Below, piece by piece: positions 1 through 10,242 of a DNA stretch of 64,000 nt. Positions within the stretch are counted from its first letter, which is position 1; every line of letters begins with the position of its first letter. Source of the DNA: CAWJMD01 sp963845675 (GTDB taxonomy: Bacteria > Actinomycetota > Actinomycetes > Actinomycetales > CAWJMD01); NCBI GenBank assembly GCA_963845675.1, contig CAWJSX010000001.1, positions 682,001-746,000 on the forward strand, in the 5' to 3' direction. The notes beneath the pieces were generated by a model. That model was given only the letters and a program-made list of their open reading frames with translations. It ran no database searches and was not told the DNA's origin. A program made the position numbers and the translations under genes.

Positions 1-1
1 T

Positions 2-43
2 GACCCGGCAGGCAACATGGTCCGCATCCACGAGCTGCGCTGA
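2..43 (+). CDS. C-terminal end of a VOC (glyoxalase-like) protein, partial
   Basis: The window opens inside a reading frame that ends at a TGA at 41-43. The last 13 codons read DPAGNMVRIHELR, which matches the usual final beta-strand of VOC/glyoxalase-bleomycin-resistance proteins (D-P-x-G-N-x-hydrophobic-E/R-x-x-E). Everything upstream lies outside the window, so neither length nor metal ligands can be judged. The family assignment rests only on this tail and is tentative. It lies 19 bases before the UvrA-like gene on the same strand and could be co-transcribed with it. Confidence 0.5.
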   Translation, partial: DPAGNMVRIHELR

Positions 44-62
44 GCGCGTCACGGACGGAGAC

Positions 63-2459
<2,397 letters not shown>

Positions 2460-2537
2460 TCGAGGTCCGGCGGGGACGACGTCCAGGTAGCCCTCGTACG
2501 TGATGAACGCCTACAGACTGAGGTGGAGGGTGACGCC

Positions 2538-3101
2538 GTGCGGAAGCTGACCTTCGGTATGAACGTGAGCCTGGACGGCTACATCGCCGCCCCCGGCGAC
2601 GACATCGGCTGGAGCGTGCCGAGCGACGAGCTGTTCCAGTGGTGGTCCGACCGGGTGGGTACGACGGGCCTGGCGCTGTACGGGCGCAAGCTGTGGGAGA
2701 CGATGAGTACCTACTGGCCGACCGCCGACCAGCAGTCTGGCGTCACACCGGCGGAGGTCGAGTTCGCCCGCCGGTGGCTGGACATGCCGAAGGTGGTGTT
2801 CTCGTCGACGACCAGGACGGTCGACTGGAACACCCGCCTGGTCGACGGCGACGCCGTCACAGAGATCACCCGCCTCAAGGCGGAGGACGGCGGCCCCATG
2901 GACATCGGCGGCGCCACACTGGCCGCGGCGGCGATGCGGGCCGGGTTGATCGACGAGTACGTGCTGGCCACCGCACCGGTGCTGGTAGGCAGCGGAACGC
3001 CGTTCTTCACGGCCCTGGACGACTGGGTGCAGCTGAACCTGGTAGAGACCCGGACGTTTCCCGACGGCGTGGTCCTGACCAGGTACGAGACCAGGCGGTG
3101 A
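2538..3101 (+). CDS. Dihydrofolate-reductase-family (RibD C-terminal-like) protein
   Basis: The product is about 187 residues. It begins VRKLTFGMNVSLDGYIA, the typical opening strand of the RibD C-terminal/DHFR-like family, and carries GRKLWE, a central PKVVFSST strand and DIGGATLAAAAMRAGLIDEY with the conserved glycine-rich NADPH-binding turn. It is probably a cytoplasmic NAD(P)H-dependent reductase whose substrate cannot be read from the sequence. GTG 2538 is preferred over the longer frame start at 2523 because GGAGGG (2525-2530) sits seven bases ahead of it. The gene is monocistronic by appearance, facing a truncated regulator across an AT-rich palindrome. Confidence 0.85.
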   Translation: MRKLTFGMNVSLDGYIAAPGDDIGWSVPSDELFQWWSDRVGTTGLALYGRKLWETMSTYWPTADQQSGVTPAEVEFARRWLDMPKVVFSSTTRTVDWNTRLVDGDAVTEITRLKAEDGGPMDIGGATLAAAAMRAGLIDEYVLATAPVLVGSGTPFFTALDDWVQLNLVETRTFPDGVVLTRYETRR

Positions 3102-3175
3102 GCGCCCGCCGACATCGACTGGAGGGGCGGGCACGCACGAGTACGCCCTTCGGTAGCACCCGGGGTGAGTTACCG

Positions 3176-3189
3176 ATAATGGACATTAT
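3176..3189. promoter_or_regulatory. AT-rich 14-bp inverted repeat, possible operator
   Basis: ATAATG-GA-CATTAT is a perfect 6-bp inverted repeat with a 2-bp spacer in an otherwise GC-rich intergenic stretch (3102-3249) between two convergent genes. Such short AT-rich dyads are typical operators of dimeric regulators. Here, however, no gene start lies beside it, so it may be an orphan site or the remnant of a lost promoter. No regulator can be assigned. Confidence 0.3.
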
Positions 3190-3249
3190 GACATTACGCA
3201 GAACCCCAGGCCCTCTTCGACTCTCCGCGCACTGACCCGCTCTCCGCGA

Positions 3250-4689
3250 TCACACCTGCGCCAGCAGTCGCTGCACGGACAGGTTGTCGATGTCCGACCC
3301 GAGCAGCACTGCGGCCTCGGCGTCGCCCCGGTGGCCGAGTGCCGCACCGTGCAGCATCGCCCGCACGATCAGCTCTCTCATCCCGGTCCGGGACGCCAGC
3401 TCGCGCAGCGCGTCCACCCACCGCTCGGTGTCCCGGTGCCCGTGCTCCACGCCCAGCAGGCACTGGGCGTCAAGGATGTACGCATCCAGCCAGACGTACG
3501 AGTCGGCGAGCCGGTTGCAGCGCGTCCGGGCGTCCGCGAGCAGCTCGAAGGCTCGCGCGGTGTCCGCCTCCGCCTCGGCGACGAGCGCGAGACCGCGGGC
3601 GGCGATCCCCTCCCAGCACGGGTCGCCCTGCTGGCAGGCCCGGGCGAAGGCCTGTCTCAGCGCCCCCGACGCGGCCCCGTCGTCGCCGCAAGCGAGATGC
3701 AGCTCACCCAGCAGGGCCTGGGGCCACGGCAGGAAGGACAGCCAGTGGTCGCTCTCCGCGAGCCCGGTGGCCGACCGGAGCCTCTCCCCGGCCTCGTCAT
3801 GCTCCCCCCGGAGCAGGTGCAGCCGTCCCAGCATCGACAGCGCGTAGGCCTGCCTCCTCGGCTCGCCGGCGGACCGGGCGGGGTCGAGGGCCTGCTCCAG
3901 CAGCCGGCGGGCTCGTCCGTACGCGGCGCGGTCGCTCTCGACGGACCCGAGGTAGGTCGTCGCCTTCGCCATCGTGGACGGCGACCCCTCCCCCAGCTCG
4001 AGCGCATCGTCCAGCCAGAACTCCGCCCGGTCGTACCTGCCGCGCAGGTAGCCGACGTAGCCCAGCTCGGTGCGGGCCAAGGCCATCTGGTGCCGGTCGC
4101 CGGCCACGGCCGCCAGCTCATCCGCCTCGTGCAGGAGGGCCAGCGCTTCCTCGTCGACTCCGCGGACCGAGTGGATCAGGGCTTCCGCCAATGCTTGTCG
4201 CGCGACCGCGCGCAAGCTGGCGTCTCCGGTGACGTCGGCGAGCCGCACGGCCGTGCGCAGGGTGTCCACGCCGGCGTCAACCGCTCCAGCACCGAGGGCC
4301 GAGACGCCAGCCTCGACGACGGCGTCGACGGACTGGACGTCCGTGACCACGCCGGAGACGGCCGGCCGTCGCTGCAGCGCGGCTCGTACCGCGCCTCCCG
4401 GGGAGGCGCCGAGCTCCCGGTGCAGGGTGTCGGCGAAGGCGGCGTACTGCTGCTCGGCCGCTTCGTCCTCTCCGTTGAGTTTGTACAGGGTGATCAGGAG
4501 CGCCTGGTGGGTCTCGTCGAGAGGACTCATGCCCACGGCACGTACGGCGAGATCCCTTGCCAGAGAGTTTATTCCACGCGACGTGGCACCCAGCGCCGCC
4601 TCGTGGAGCATCGCCTCAGAGGCGGCTGCGAGGTGGCGCCGCTGGGACAGCAGCCGAGCCTCGAAGGCGGGCGCGCCTCGGACCGTCAC
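3250..4689 (-). CDS. BTAD/TPR regulator lacking its DNA-binding domain (5'-truncated SARP/AfsR-like)
   Basis: The frame encodes 479 residues. It starts partway into a bacterial transcriptional activator domain (PAFEARLLSQRRHLA through SPLDETHQALL and LHRELGASPGGAVRAALQR) and continues as an alpha-helical TPR-like array rich in AL, LG and YGRARRLLEQAL repeats. Intact relatives carry an N-terminal winged helix and the first BTAD helices, absent here. Upstream an in-frame stop lies at 4732-4734, and the sixteen codons between it and GTG 4689 contain no ATG, GTG or TTG. The part before the stop (RKRALGKRLLDG) does not resemble the missing domain. It is best read as a 5'-truncated remnant; a free-standing TPR scaffold is possible. 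Confidence 0.7.
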   Translation of the reverse strand: MTVRGAPAFEARLLSQRRHLAAASEAMLHEAALGATSRGINSLARDLAVRAVGMSPLDETHQALLITLYKLNGEDEAAEQQYAAFADTLHRELGASPGGAVRAALQRRPAVSGVVTDVQSVDAVVEAGVSALGAGAVDAGVDTLRTAVRLADVTGDASLRAVARQALAEALIHSVRGVDEEALALLHEADELAAVAGDRHQMALARTELGYVGYLRGRYDRAEFWLDDALELGEGSPSTMAKATTYLGSVESDRAAYGRARRLLEQALDPARSAGEPRRQAYALSMLGRLHLLRGEHDEAGERLRSATGLAESDHWLSFLPWPQALLGELHLACGDDGAASGALRQAFARACQQGDPCWEGIAARGLALVAEAEADTARAFELLADARTRCNRLADSYVWLDAYILDAQCLLGVEHGHRDTERWVDALRELASRTGMRELIVRAMLHGAALGHRGDAEAAVLLGSDIDNLSVQRLLAQV

Positions 4690-4836
4690 TCCGTCGAGCA
4701 GCCTCTTACCAAGAGCCCTCTTCCTGGGCGGTCATTTCAATGTCGCGATGCCGCCGACTTTTCGGGCGCATACTAGCTACTGGAGCTCAGAATCGAACTC
4801 GATAGCGCTCATTCTTGGAAAGCCAGGAAAACAAAC

Positions 4837-5397
4837 ATGCTCGAAGACGACCTCCGGCGTGAATTGCCCAGAGAAGCGGAGCCAGCGCTGATCGCTCCTC
4901 AACTGCTACCCGGAATGCCGCACCAGGCCCGGCAAGCTGCACGCAGACGTGCACTCGTCATGGGGCTTGGGACGACCCTTGCCGTTGTGGCGTTGTCTGT
5001 AGGCGTGGGTATTGCGATGCAGCCCGATCCTACTGGCACCGCACCGGCGACTTCCCCATTGCCGGAGCCTGCCGCCCGCTCATTCGACCTGACTACCCAT
5101 AAACCCGGGAATTCTGTTCCTGGTGCGCAGTTGAACACCGGCACCATAGTCGCCACAGCGGAAGGATGCCCCTACCTGGATGCCGGTGCCGCTGGCATGT
5201 ATGCCCTGGTGTGGCCGCCTGGTTGGACAGCCTCCGAGGCGGGCGACGGTTTCTGGGTCTACTCGAACGGATCGACGTCGCTCCGCGAGGGCGACCAACC
5301 CAGTTTGGCTGGCGGGGGGCAGCTGGGAACGACCGATCCATGTGGTGTCGTCGAAGGCGGAAGTGTCTTTAGGGTGTACAGCGTCTCGCTGCCTTGA
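4837..5397 (+). CDS. Hypothetical single-pass membrane protein
   Basis: The product is 186 residues. An arginine-rich cytoplasmic segment (QARQAARRRAL) precedes one transmembrane helix at about residues 40-60 (VMGLGTTLAVVALSVGVGIA). A Pro/Thr/Ser-rich linker follows, then an extracytoplasmic domain of about 110 residues with two cysteines (in GCPYLD and DPCGVV) that could form a disulfide. No family is recognised. The layout recalls the secreted-domain proteins often coded beside sigma factors, but no sigma gene is adjacent. Base composition is visibly less GC-rich than the neighbours, as is the 4690-4836 leader, which suggests acquired DNA. Only a weak AGGA precedes the ATG. Confidence 0.6.
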   Translation: MLEDDLRRELPREAEPALIAPQLLPGMPHQARQAARRRALVMGLGTTLAVVALSVGVGIAMQPDPTGTAPATSPLPEPAARSFDLTTHKPGNSVPGAQLNTGTIVATAEGCPYLDAGAAGMYALVWPPGWTASEAGDGFWVYSNGSTSLREGDQPSLAGGGQLGTTDPCGVVEGGSVFRVYSVSLP

Positions 5398-5527
5398 TCG
5401 TTCGAGTCGGAGAATGCTTACCGGCATGTCATGGGGTGAGGATGGATGCGGGCCCGCCAGCTACCGATGACTTCTCGCGCTCGCTCGGGTCTCGCCTGCG
5501 AGAGACCGACGACCCGAGGAGAACCGC

Positions 5528-6181
5528 GTGAGCCTGTGGCCCGCCGTCCACGCCGAACGAGCCGCCCTCGCCGATGACCTGGCGAGCCTGACCCCACAGC
5601 AGTGGGCCCATCCGTCGCTGTGCGGTGAGTGGTCCGTCGAGGAGGTCGTCGCGCACCTCACGGCGGCAGCCAGCGTCGGCCGCGTCAGGTGGCTGGTCAG
5701 CGTCCTCGGAGCGCGGTTCGACTTCGCCCTGCACAACGAGCGGCGTCTGCGCGAGCACCGTGGGGCCACACCCGCCGAGACCCTGGCCCGCTTCCGGCAC
5801 GTGCTCACGAGCACGACCGCGGCCAGCGGCCACACGCCGGCGTGGCTCGGCGAGATCGTCGTCCACGGCCAGGACATCCGGCGGCCCCTCGGCCTCGAGC
5901 GCACTCCCCCGGTCGAGACGGTGACCGAGGTCGCCCGGTTCTACGCCTCCCGCGACTTCACCGTCCCCAGCCACAGCGCCGTCTCGGGGCTCCGGCTCGA
6001 GGCGACGGACGGCCCGTTCGTCACCGGTGCCGGTCCCCTGGTGACGGGGACGACCCTGGCCGTGACGATGGCGATGGCCGGTCGCGTCGAGTTCTGCGCA
6101 GAGCTCGAGGGCGACGGCGTGCCCGTCCTCGCCGGCCGCTGCGACGCGGAAAGCCCGCGCGCTTCCGAGTTGGGCGGGTGA
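5528..6181 (+). CDS. Maleylpyruvate-isomerase-family mycothiol-dependent protein (copy 1)
   Basis: A 217-residue protein of the MDMPI/DinB-like family. The N-terminal helical-bundle signature is clear (ERAALADDLASL, SLCGEWSVEEVVAHL), followed by the second histidine-bearing helix region (TPAWLGEIVVHGQDIRRPLG) and a C-terminal sterol-carrier-like part (GPLVTGTTLAVTMAMAGR). Family members use three histidines for a metal and mycothiol as cofactor; the substrate here is unknown. GTG 5528 follows GAGGAG with good spacing. It is 3 bases upstream of an alpha/beta hydrolase, so the two are probably an operon. A close paralogue with the same ribosome-binding-site sequence lies at 9053. Confidence 0.85.
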   Translation: MSLWPAVHAERAALADDLASLTPQQWAHPSLCGEWSVEEVVAHLTAAASVGRVRWLVSVLGARFDFALHNERRLREHRGATPAETLARFRHVLTSTTAASGHTPAWLGEIVVHGQDIRRPLGLERTPPVETVTEVARFYASRDFTVPSHSAVSGLRLEATDGPFVTGAGPLVTGTTLAVTMAMAGRVEFCAELEGDGVPVLAGRCDAESPRASELGG

Positions 6182-6184
6182 CCC

Positions 6185-7051
6185 GTGGTCCTTTCGACGA
6201 AGACGGTCGTCAGGACGGACGACGACGCGCGGCTCCGCGTCGAAGCGATCGGTGACGGCCGCGATCCGGCGCTGCTCCTCATCGGCGCGGCCACGTGGTC
6301 GATGGACTGGTGGGAGGACGACCTGTGTCGTCGGCTGGCCAAGCGGGGTCGGCTGGTGGTGCGCTACGACCAGCGCGACACGGGTCGCTCGACGAGCTAC
6401 CCGGTCGGCTCCCCCGGCTACACGTCGGCGGAGCTCGTCAGTGACGCGGTCGCGGTGCTCGACGGGGTCGGCGTGGACCGCGCACACGTCGTCGGCCTGT
6501 CGATGGGTGGTGGTGTGGCCCAACGCCTGGCCATCGAGAGCCGAGACCGTGTCGCGACCCTCACGCTGATCTCGACGAGTCCGATCGAGGGCGGGATCGC
6601 GGGACTCCCCTCCCCCACTCCTGAGATCCAGGAGGCGTTCTCCGGCACGGGGTCCGAGCCCGACTGGGGCGACCGGGAGGCGGTGATCGACCACATCGTG
6701 GCGGGCGAACGTCCATACGCCGGGCCCAGCACCTTCGACGAGTCGAGGCTGCGGGCGGTGGCCGGACGGGTCGTTGACCGCACGAACGACATCGCGGCGA
6801 GCATGACCAACCACTTCCTGCTCGGCGACGGCGATGGCCAGTACCGACTCGCCAAGCTCGCCGGGGTCCCGACGCTGGTCGTGCACGGCACCGCCGACCC
6901 GATGTTCCCGCTGCCGCACGGGCGGGCACTCGCGAGCGGGATCCCAGGGGCGCGCCTGCTGGAGCTGGACGGCGTGGGGCACCAGCTCCCCCCGCCACAC
7001 ACCTGGGGGCAGGTGGTCGACGCGCTCGTCGACCACACCGCACGGGACTGA
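6185..7051 (+). CDS. Alpha/beta-fold hydrolase
   Basis: The product is 288 residues with the full alpha/beta-hydrolase plan: an opening strand ALLLIGAATWSMDWW, the conserved RYDQRDTGRST loop, the nucleophile elbow GLSMGGG (Ser in VVGLSMGG), an acid-bearing strand VPTLVVHGTADPMFP and the catalytic His in DGVGHQLP. Family roles range from esterase to haloalkane or epoxide hydrolase; the specificity cannot be inferred. It starts at GTG, three bases after the preceding stop, so translational coupling to the mycothiol-dependent protein is likely. It converges with the DUF429-RelA/SpoT gene, whose stop abuts its own. Confidence 0.85.
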   Translation: MVLSTKTVVRTDDDARLRVEAIGDGRDPALLLIGAATWSMDWWEDDLCRRLAKRGRLVVRYDQRDTGRSTSYPVGSPGYTSAELVSDAVAVLDGVGVDRAHVVGLSMGGGVAQRLAIESRDRVATLTLISTSPIEGGIAGLPSPTPEIQEAFSGTGSEPDWGDREAVIDHIVAGERPYAGPSTFDESRLRAVAGRVVDRTNDIAASMTNHFLLGDGDGQYRLAKLAGVPTLVVHGTADPMFPLPHGRALASGIPGARLLELDGVGHQLPPPHTWGQVVDALVDHTARD

Positions 7052-8827
7052 TCAGTGGTCGGTGAGCTTCTCCAGCCGCGCGCGCAGGGACGGCTCGCGG
7101 TGCGCGTTGCCACTTAGACTCACGTACCGCTCGCCGAACGTGCCCAGCAGCGCGTCGTCGAGTCGACGCACGGCGCCCGGCGGGTACCGGTAGCCCATCC
7201 GCTCGGTGAGGGCGTCTGCGTCCACGGACCGCAGGACCCCGCTGAGCTCGTCGAGGGAGACGATGCCGAGCTCCAGGAGCAGCCCGGAGATCCACGCGTA
7301 GTGGTCGGTGCGCGACCAGCCCGCGTCCGCGTACTGCCCGGCCAGGAACGCCGCGAGCTCACGCGGGCTGATCCGGGGGTCGTCGTCCTCCGGCGCGGGG
7401 CGTTGAGTGCCCATGCCGGCCTGCAGCCGTTCGCGGATGGTGGAGAACTCGCGGTCCGCGAGCTCCAGGAGCCCGGCCGCCAGGGTGAACCGTCGGTCCA
7501 GGTCCGGAACATGCTCGTCGGGAATCGTTCCCTTGTAGCGGATGTCGTGCTCGAACTCGGCCCAGGCATGCTGCAGGACCGTCCGGATCTGCACCTGCGC
7601 ACGCCGACCGCGCAGGGCGGAGTGGGTCGGCTGGCTCTCGCGCACGGCGTCCAGCCCCACCAGCAGGTGCCGGCTGGCGTAGCCGAACCGGCCCTCGCTG
7701 GCGGTCTCGAGACCCATGTCACGGTCGTCGACGACGACCACCTGGTCGTCGAGCAGGTCGGCGACAGCGGCGACGTCACTGTGCACGTACGTGATGACGC
7801 GGATCCCGATCGTGTCGGTGATCTGCGTGATCGGGTCGAGGAAGCTGGGCACCCCGTCGACGGTGCGGGAGGCCTTGGTGGCGAACGACGTCACGCTCTT
7901 CGCGCGTCCGGTGACGCTGAGGTAGTTGATGCCGGCGTCGTCGAGGATCGACGTGACCAGGGCGGTCCACTGCTCCGCTGCCTCGACGACCTGGGGGTGC
8001 TGCTCGGAGTACTCGCGCACCGCGGAACGAGCGACGTTGGCGGGCTCCGGTGGCGTGCGCCGCTGCCTCGGGGTCGGTGCAAGCTCCGCGGGCAGGGTCG
8101 GGGTCACGATGTAGCCGGTCTCGCCGTCGCCGTAGGTGGTCGTCGCGTCAGGTCGTCGTTCAGCGAACAACCCGATGTAGGCGGAGAGCACGGCGTCGAC
8201 CTGGTCCTCGACGGCCCCCAGCTCGCTCTTGCGTGTCGCGGTGGCGACCGTCCGGCACAGGGAGGTCCAGTCCTGCGCCGCCGGTGCGTCCCCGCCGACG
8301 TGCAGCGTGGGCTCGGTCGAGCCCAGGCCCTCGAGGAGCCCCATCAGCACCTGGAGCTGGCCGCGCAGGCTCTCCAGGTCGCGACCAGGCTTGTGCTTGT
8401 ACTTCAGCGTCCGCCCGAGCCGAAAGAGCGAGACGGTCGCCGGGTGCGGGTAGACCTCGATCGCGCGCCGGGGGCGGCGCGAGCGCGGGTTGAGGTCGAG
8501 CCCGAGTCGCGAGGAGACTCTCGCCCCGCGAGGCCTGTCGCGGAACTCGGGCTTGCCGGTGTTCGACGGGTGCGCGCCGGCATCGAACCTGGCGAAGTCG
8601 GCATTCAACGCCGCCTCGGCCGGGCGGTTGCCGCTGGCGTTGGTGACGATGAGCGGCGCGTCGATCGCGACCAGGCAGTCCCCGGTGACGTACGGGCCCA
8701 GCGCCTGAGCGATCTCGTCGTCCGTACGCACGGCTGACACGTGCACGAGGCGGCCCTCCGCGTCGAGGACGGCGAGGCCGGTGGGCTTCTTCTCCCCCCA
8801 CGCGAGATCGACTCCGACGAAGTGCAT
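7052..8827 (-). CDS. DUF429 - RelA/SpoT nucleotidyltransferase fusion protein
   Basis: The product is 591 residues with two recognisable parts. Residues 1-235 are DUF429, a predicted RNase-H-like nuclease fold: VGVDLAW at the N-terminus, the conserved AIDAPL at about 54-59 and EVYPHPA at about 124. Residues 290-440 are a RelA/SpoT (p)ppGpp-synthetase-type domain: G-loop TGRAKSVTSFATK (306-318), ITDTIGIRVI with Asp338, GYASRHLLV with Tyr383 and His387, and VQIRTVLQHAWAEFEHDIRYK. The expected Glu just before VQIRT is Gln411 (CAG). About 150 more residues follow. There is no hydrolase (HD), TGS or ACT domain, so this is not a housekeeping Rel. Either part could act on nucleotides or nucleic acid; activity is uncertain because of the Glu-to-Gln change. 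Confidence 0.8.
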   Translation of the reverse strand: MHFVGVDLAWGEKKPTGLAVLDAEGRLVHVSAVRTDDEIAQALGPYVTGDCLVAIDAPLIVTNASGNRPAEAALNADFARFDAGAHPSNTGKPEFRDRPRGARVSSRLGLDLNPRSRRPRRAIEVYPHPATVSLFRLGRTLKYKHKPGRDLESLRGQLQVLMGLLEGLGSTEPTLHVGGDAPAAQDWTSLCRTVATATRKSELGAVEDQVDAVLSAYIGLFAERRPDATTTYGDGETGYIVTPTLPAELAPTPRQRRTPPEPANVARSAVREYSEQHPQVVEAAEQWTALVTSILDDAGINYLSVTGRAKSVTSFATKASRTVDGVPSFLDPITQITDTIGIRVITYVHSDVAAVADLLDDQVVVVDDRDMGLETASEGRFGYASRHLLVGLDAVRESQPTHSALRGRRAQVQIRTVLQHAWAEFEHDIRYKGTIPDEHVPDLDRRFTLAAGLLELADREFSTIRERLQAGMGTQRPAPEDDDPRISPRELAAFLAGQYADAGWSRTDHYAWISGLLLELGIVSLDELSGVLRSVDADALTERMGYRYPPGAVRRLDDALLGTFGERYVSLSGNAHREPSLRARLEKLTDH

Positions 8828-9052
8828 GGGGGTCAGCCTGCCGCACCAGGCCCGCCGACGACGGGTTCACGCGCCGTCGGCGCGGTCGGGGCACGTTCGT
8901 CGGCCGCTGTGAACTCCGGGCTGCGACTCGGCCGATCCCTCACGGCCTCCGACGCTCGTGTCGCCGAGACCGATCGTGGTTCGGGCGATGAGTCGGGTCC
9001 GTCTCGCGAGTCCTCTCCTGTGACCGCGTATCGACTTTCCGAGGAGAACCGC

Positions 9053-9694
9053 ATGAGTATGTGGCCTGCAGTGCACGCCGAACGTGCCGCGCTCGCCGAG
9101 GACCTGGAGAGCCTGGTCCCCGAGCAGTGGGCACGCCCGTCGTTGTGTGGCCGATGGACTGTCGAGGAGGTCGTCGCCCACCTGACGGCTGCTGCACGCA
9201 TCGGCCGGCTGCGATGGGTGGCCAGCGTCGTCGGGGCCCGGTTCGACTTCGACGTGCACAACCAACGACGCCTGGAGGAGCACCGGGGCGCAACCCCTGA
9301 GCAGACCCTCCACCGGTTCCGCCAGGTGGTCACCAGCACCACCGCGGCCTCCGGTCACACCCCGGCGTGGCTCGGGGAGGTCGTCGTGCACGGTCAGGAC
9401 ATCCGACGCCCTCTCGGGATCGACCACACGCCCCCGATCGACACCGTCACCGAGGTGGCGTCCTTCTACGCCAGTCGTGACTTCACCGTGCCCAGCCACA
9501 GCGCCATCAAGGATCTTCGCCTCGAGGCGACGGACGGACCGTTCGTCACCGGAGACGGGCCCCTCGTCACCGGGACGACCCTCGCCCTCACCATGGCCAT
9601 GGCCGGTCGCACCGAGTTCTACGCCGACCTCGAAGGCGACGGAGTGCTGATCCTGCGCGAGCGCTCCGCACTCGACGGTCAGGGCGTCGGGTAG
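9053..9694 (+). CDS. Maleylpyruvate-isomerase-family mycothiol-dependent protein (copy 2)
   Basis: The product is 213 residues and, by eye, about four-fifths identical to the protein at 5528-6181 over its whole length (SLCGRWTVEEVVAHL, TPAWLGEVVVHGQDIRRPLG, GPLVTGTTLALTMAMAGR). The open frame extends upstream to 8741, but ATG 9053 is chosen because GAGGAG (9041-9046) sits just before it and the alignment with copy 1 begins exactly there. Even the GAGGAGAACCGC preceding both starts is shared. The predicted function is the same metal/mycothiol-dependent isomerase or transferase fold with unknown substrate. The pair flanks the DUF429-RelA/SpoT gene, suggesting segmental duplication. Confidence 0.85.
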   Translation: MSMWPAVHAERAALAEDLESLVPEQWARPSLCGRWTVEEVVAHLTAAARIGRLRWVASVVGARFDFDVHNQRRLEEHRGATPEQTLHRFRQVVTSTTAASGHTPAWLGEVVVHGQDIRRPLGIDHTPPIDTVTEVASFYASRDFTVPSHSAIKDLRLEATDGPFVTGDGPLVTGTTLALTMAMAGRTEFYADLEGDGVLILRERSALDGQGVG

Positions 9695-9733
9695 GGCTTC
9701 ACACCCCCGATGCCCTGTACCTAGGCTCCGCCC

Positions 9734-10117
9734 ATGGCGACACGATGGACCCTGGGCTGCGACGCGGCCGATCCCCCACGCCTGGCACGGTTCTGGGCGC
9801 TGGCGCTGGGGTACGTGGTCGAACCCGGCTTCGACGAGCCCGACAACACCTCGATCATCGACCCGGGCGACGTCGGCCCGGCGATCGGGTTCCTGCGCGT
9901 CCCCGAGGGCAAGACGTCGAAGAACCGGGTCCACATCGACGTCCGGGTCGTCGCGGGCCACCCGGAGCTGGAGGACCGGCGTGAGGAGCTGGTCCACGCG
10001 AAGGTCGACGAGCTCGTGGCCGCCGGAGCCACCACGGTGCGGGTCGAGCAGTACGGCGACGAGTTCGGGCACGTGGTGATGCTCGACCCTGAGGGCAACG
10101 AGTTCTGCGTGGCCTGA
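9734..10117 (+). CDS. VOC family (glyoxalase-like) protein
   Basis: The product is 127 residues, the length of a single two-module VOC domain. It starts RWTLGCDAADPPRLARFWALALGY, the common opening of the glyoxalase-like subfamily, has NRVHIDVRV at the centre and ends VVMLDPEGNEFCVA, the typical last strand. VOC proteins bind a divalent metal and act as isomerases, dioxygenases or drug-binding resistance proteins; the substrate cannot be read. It follows copy 2 of the mycothiol-dependent gene by 39 bases on the same strand. Confidence 0.8.
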   Translation: MATRWTLGCDAADPPRLARFWALALGYVVEPGFDEPDNTSIIDPGDVGPAIGFLRVPEGKTSKNRVHIDVRVVAGHPELEDRREELVHAKVDELVAAGATTVRVEQYGDEFGHVVMLDPEGNEFCVA

Positions 10118-10242
10118 CCCACCGCACGGCGGTCGGCGCCAGAGCTCCCCTCGGGTCGCTGTCCCGGGCAGCCGACGGGATCAGCATGATGGTGCCGGCG
10201 TGATCGAGTCCGACTCGGACCCCTCGTGAGAGATCTGGTGGT

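Noticed and set aside
8741..9052. Upstream extension of the second mycothiol-enzyme frame
   Set aside because: It overlaps the start of the divergent DUF429 gene, and the copy-1 alignment and ribosome-binding site place the start at 9053.
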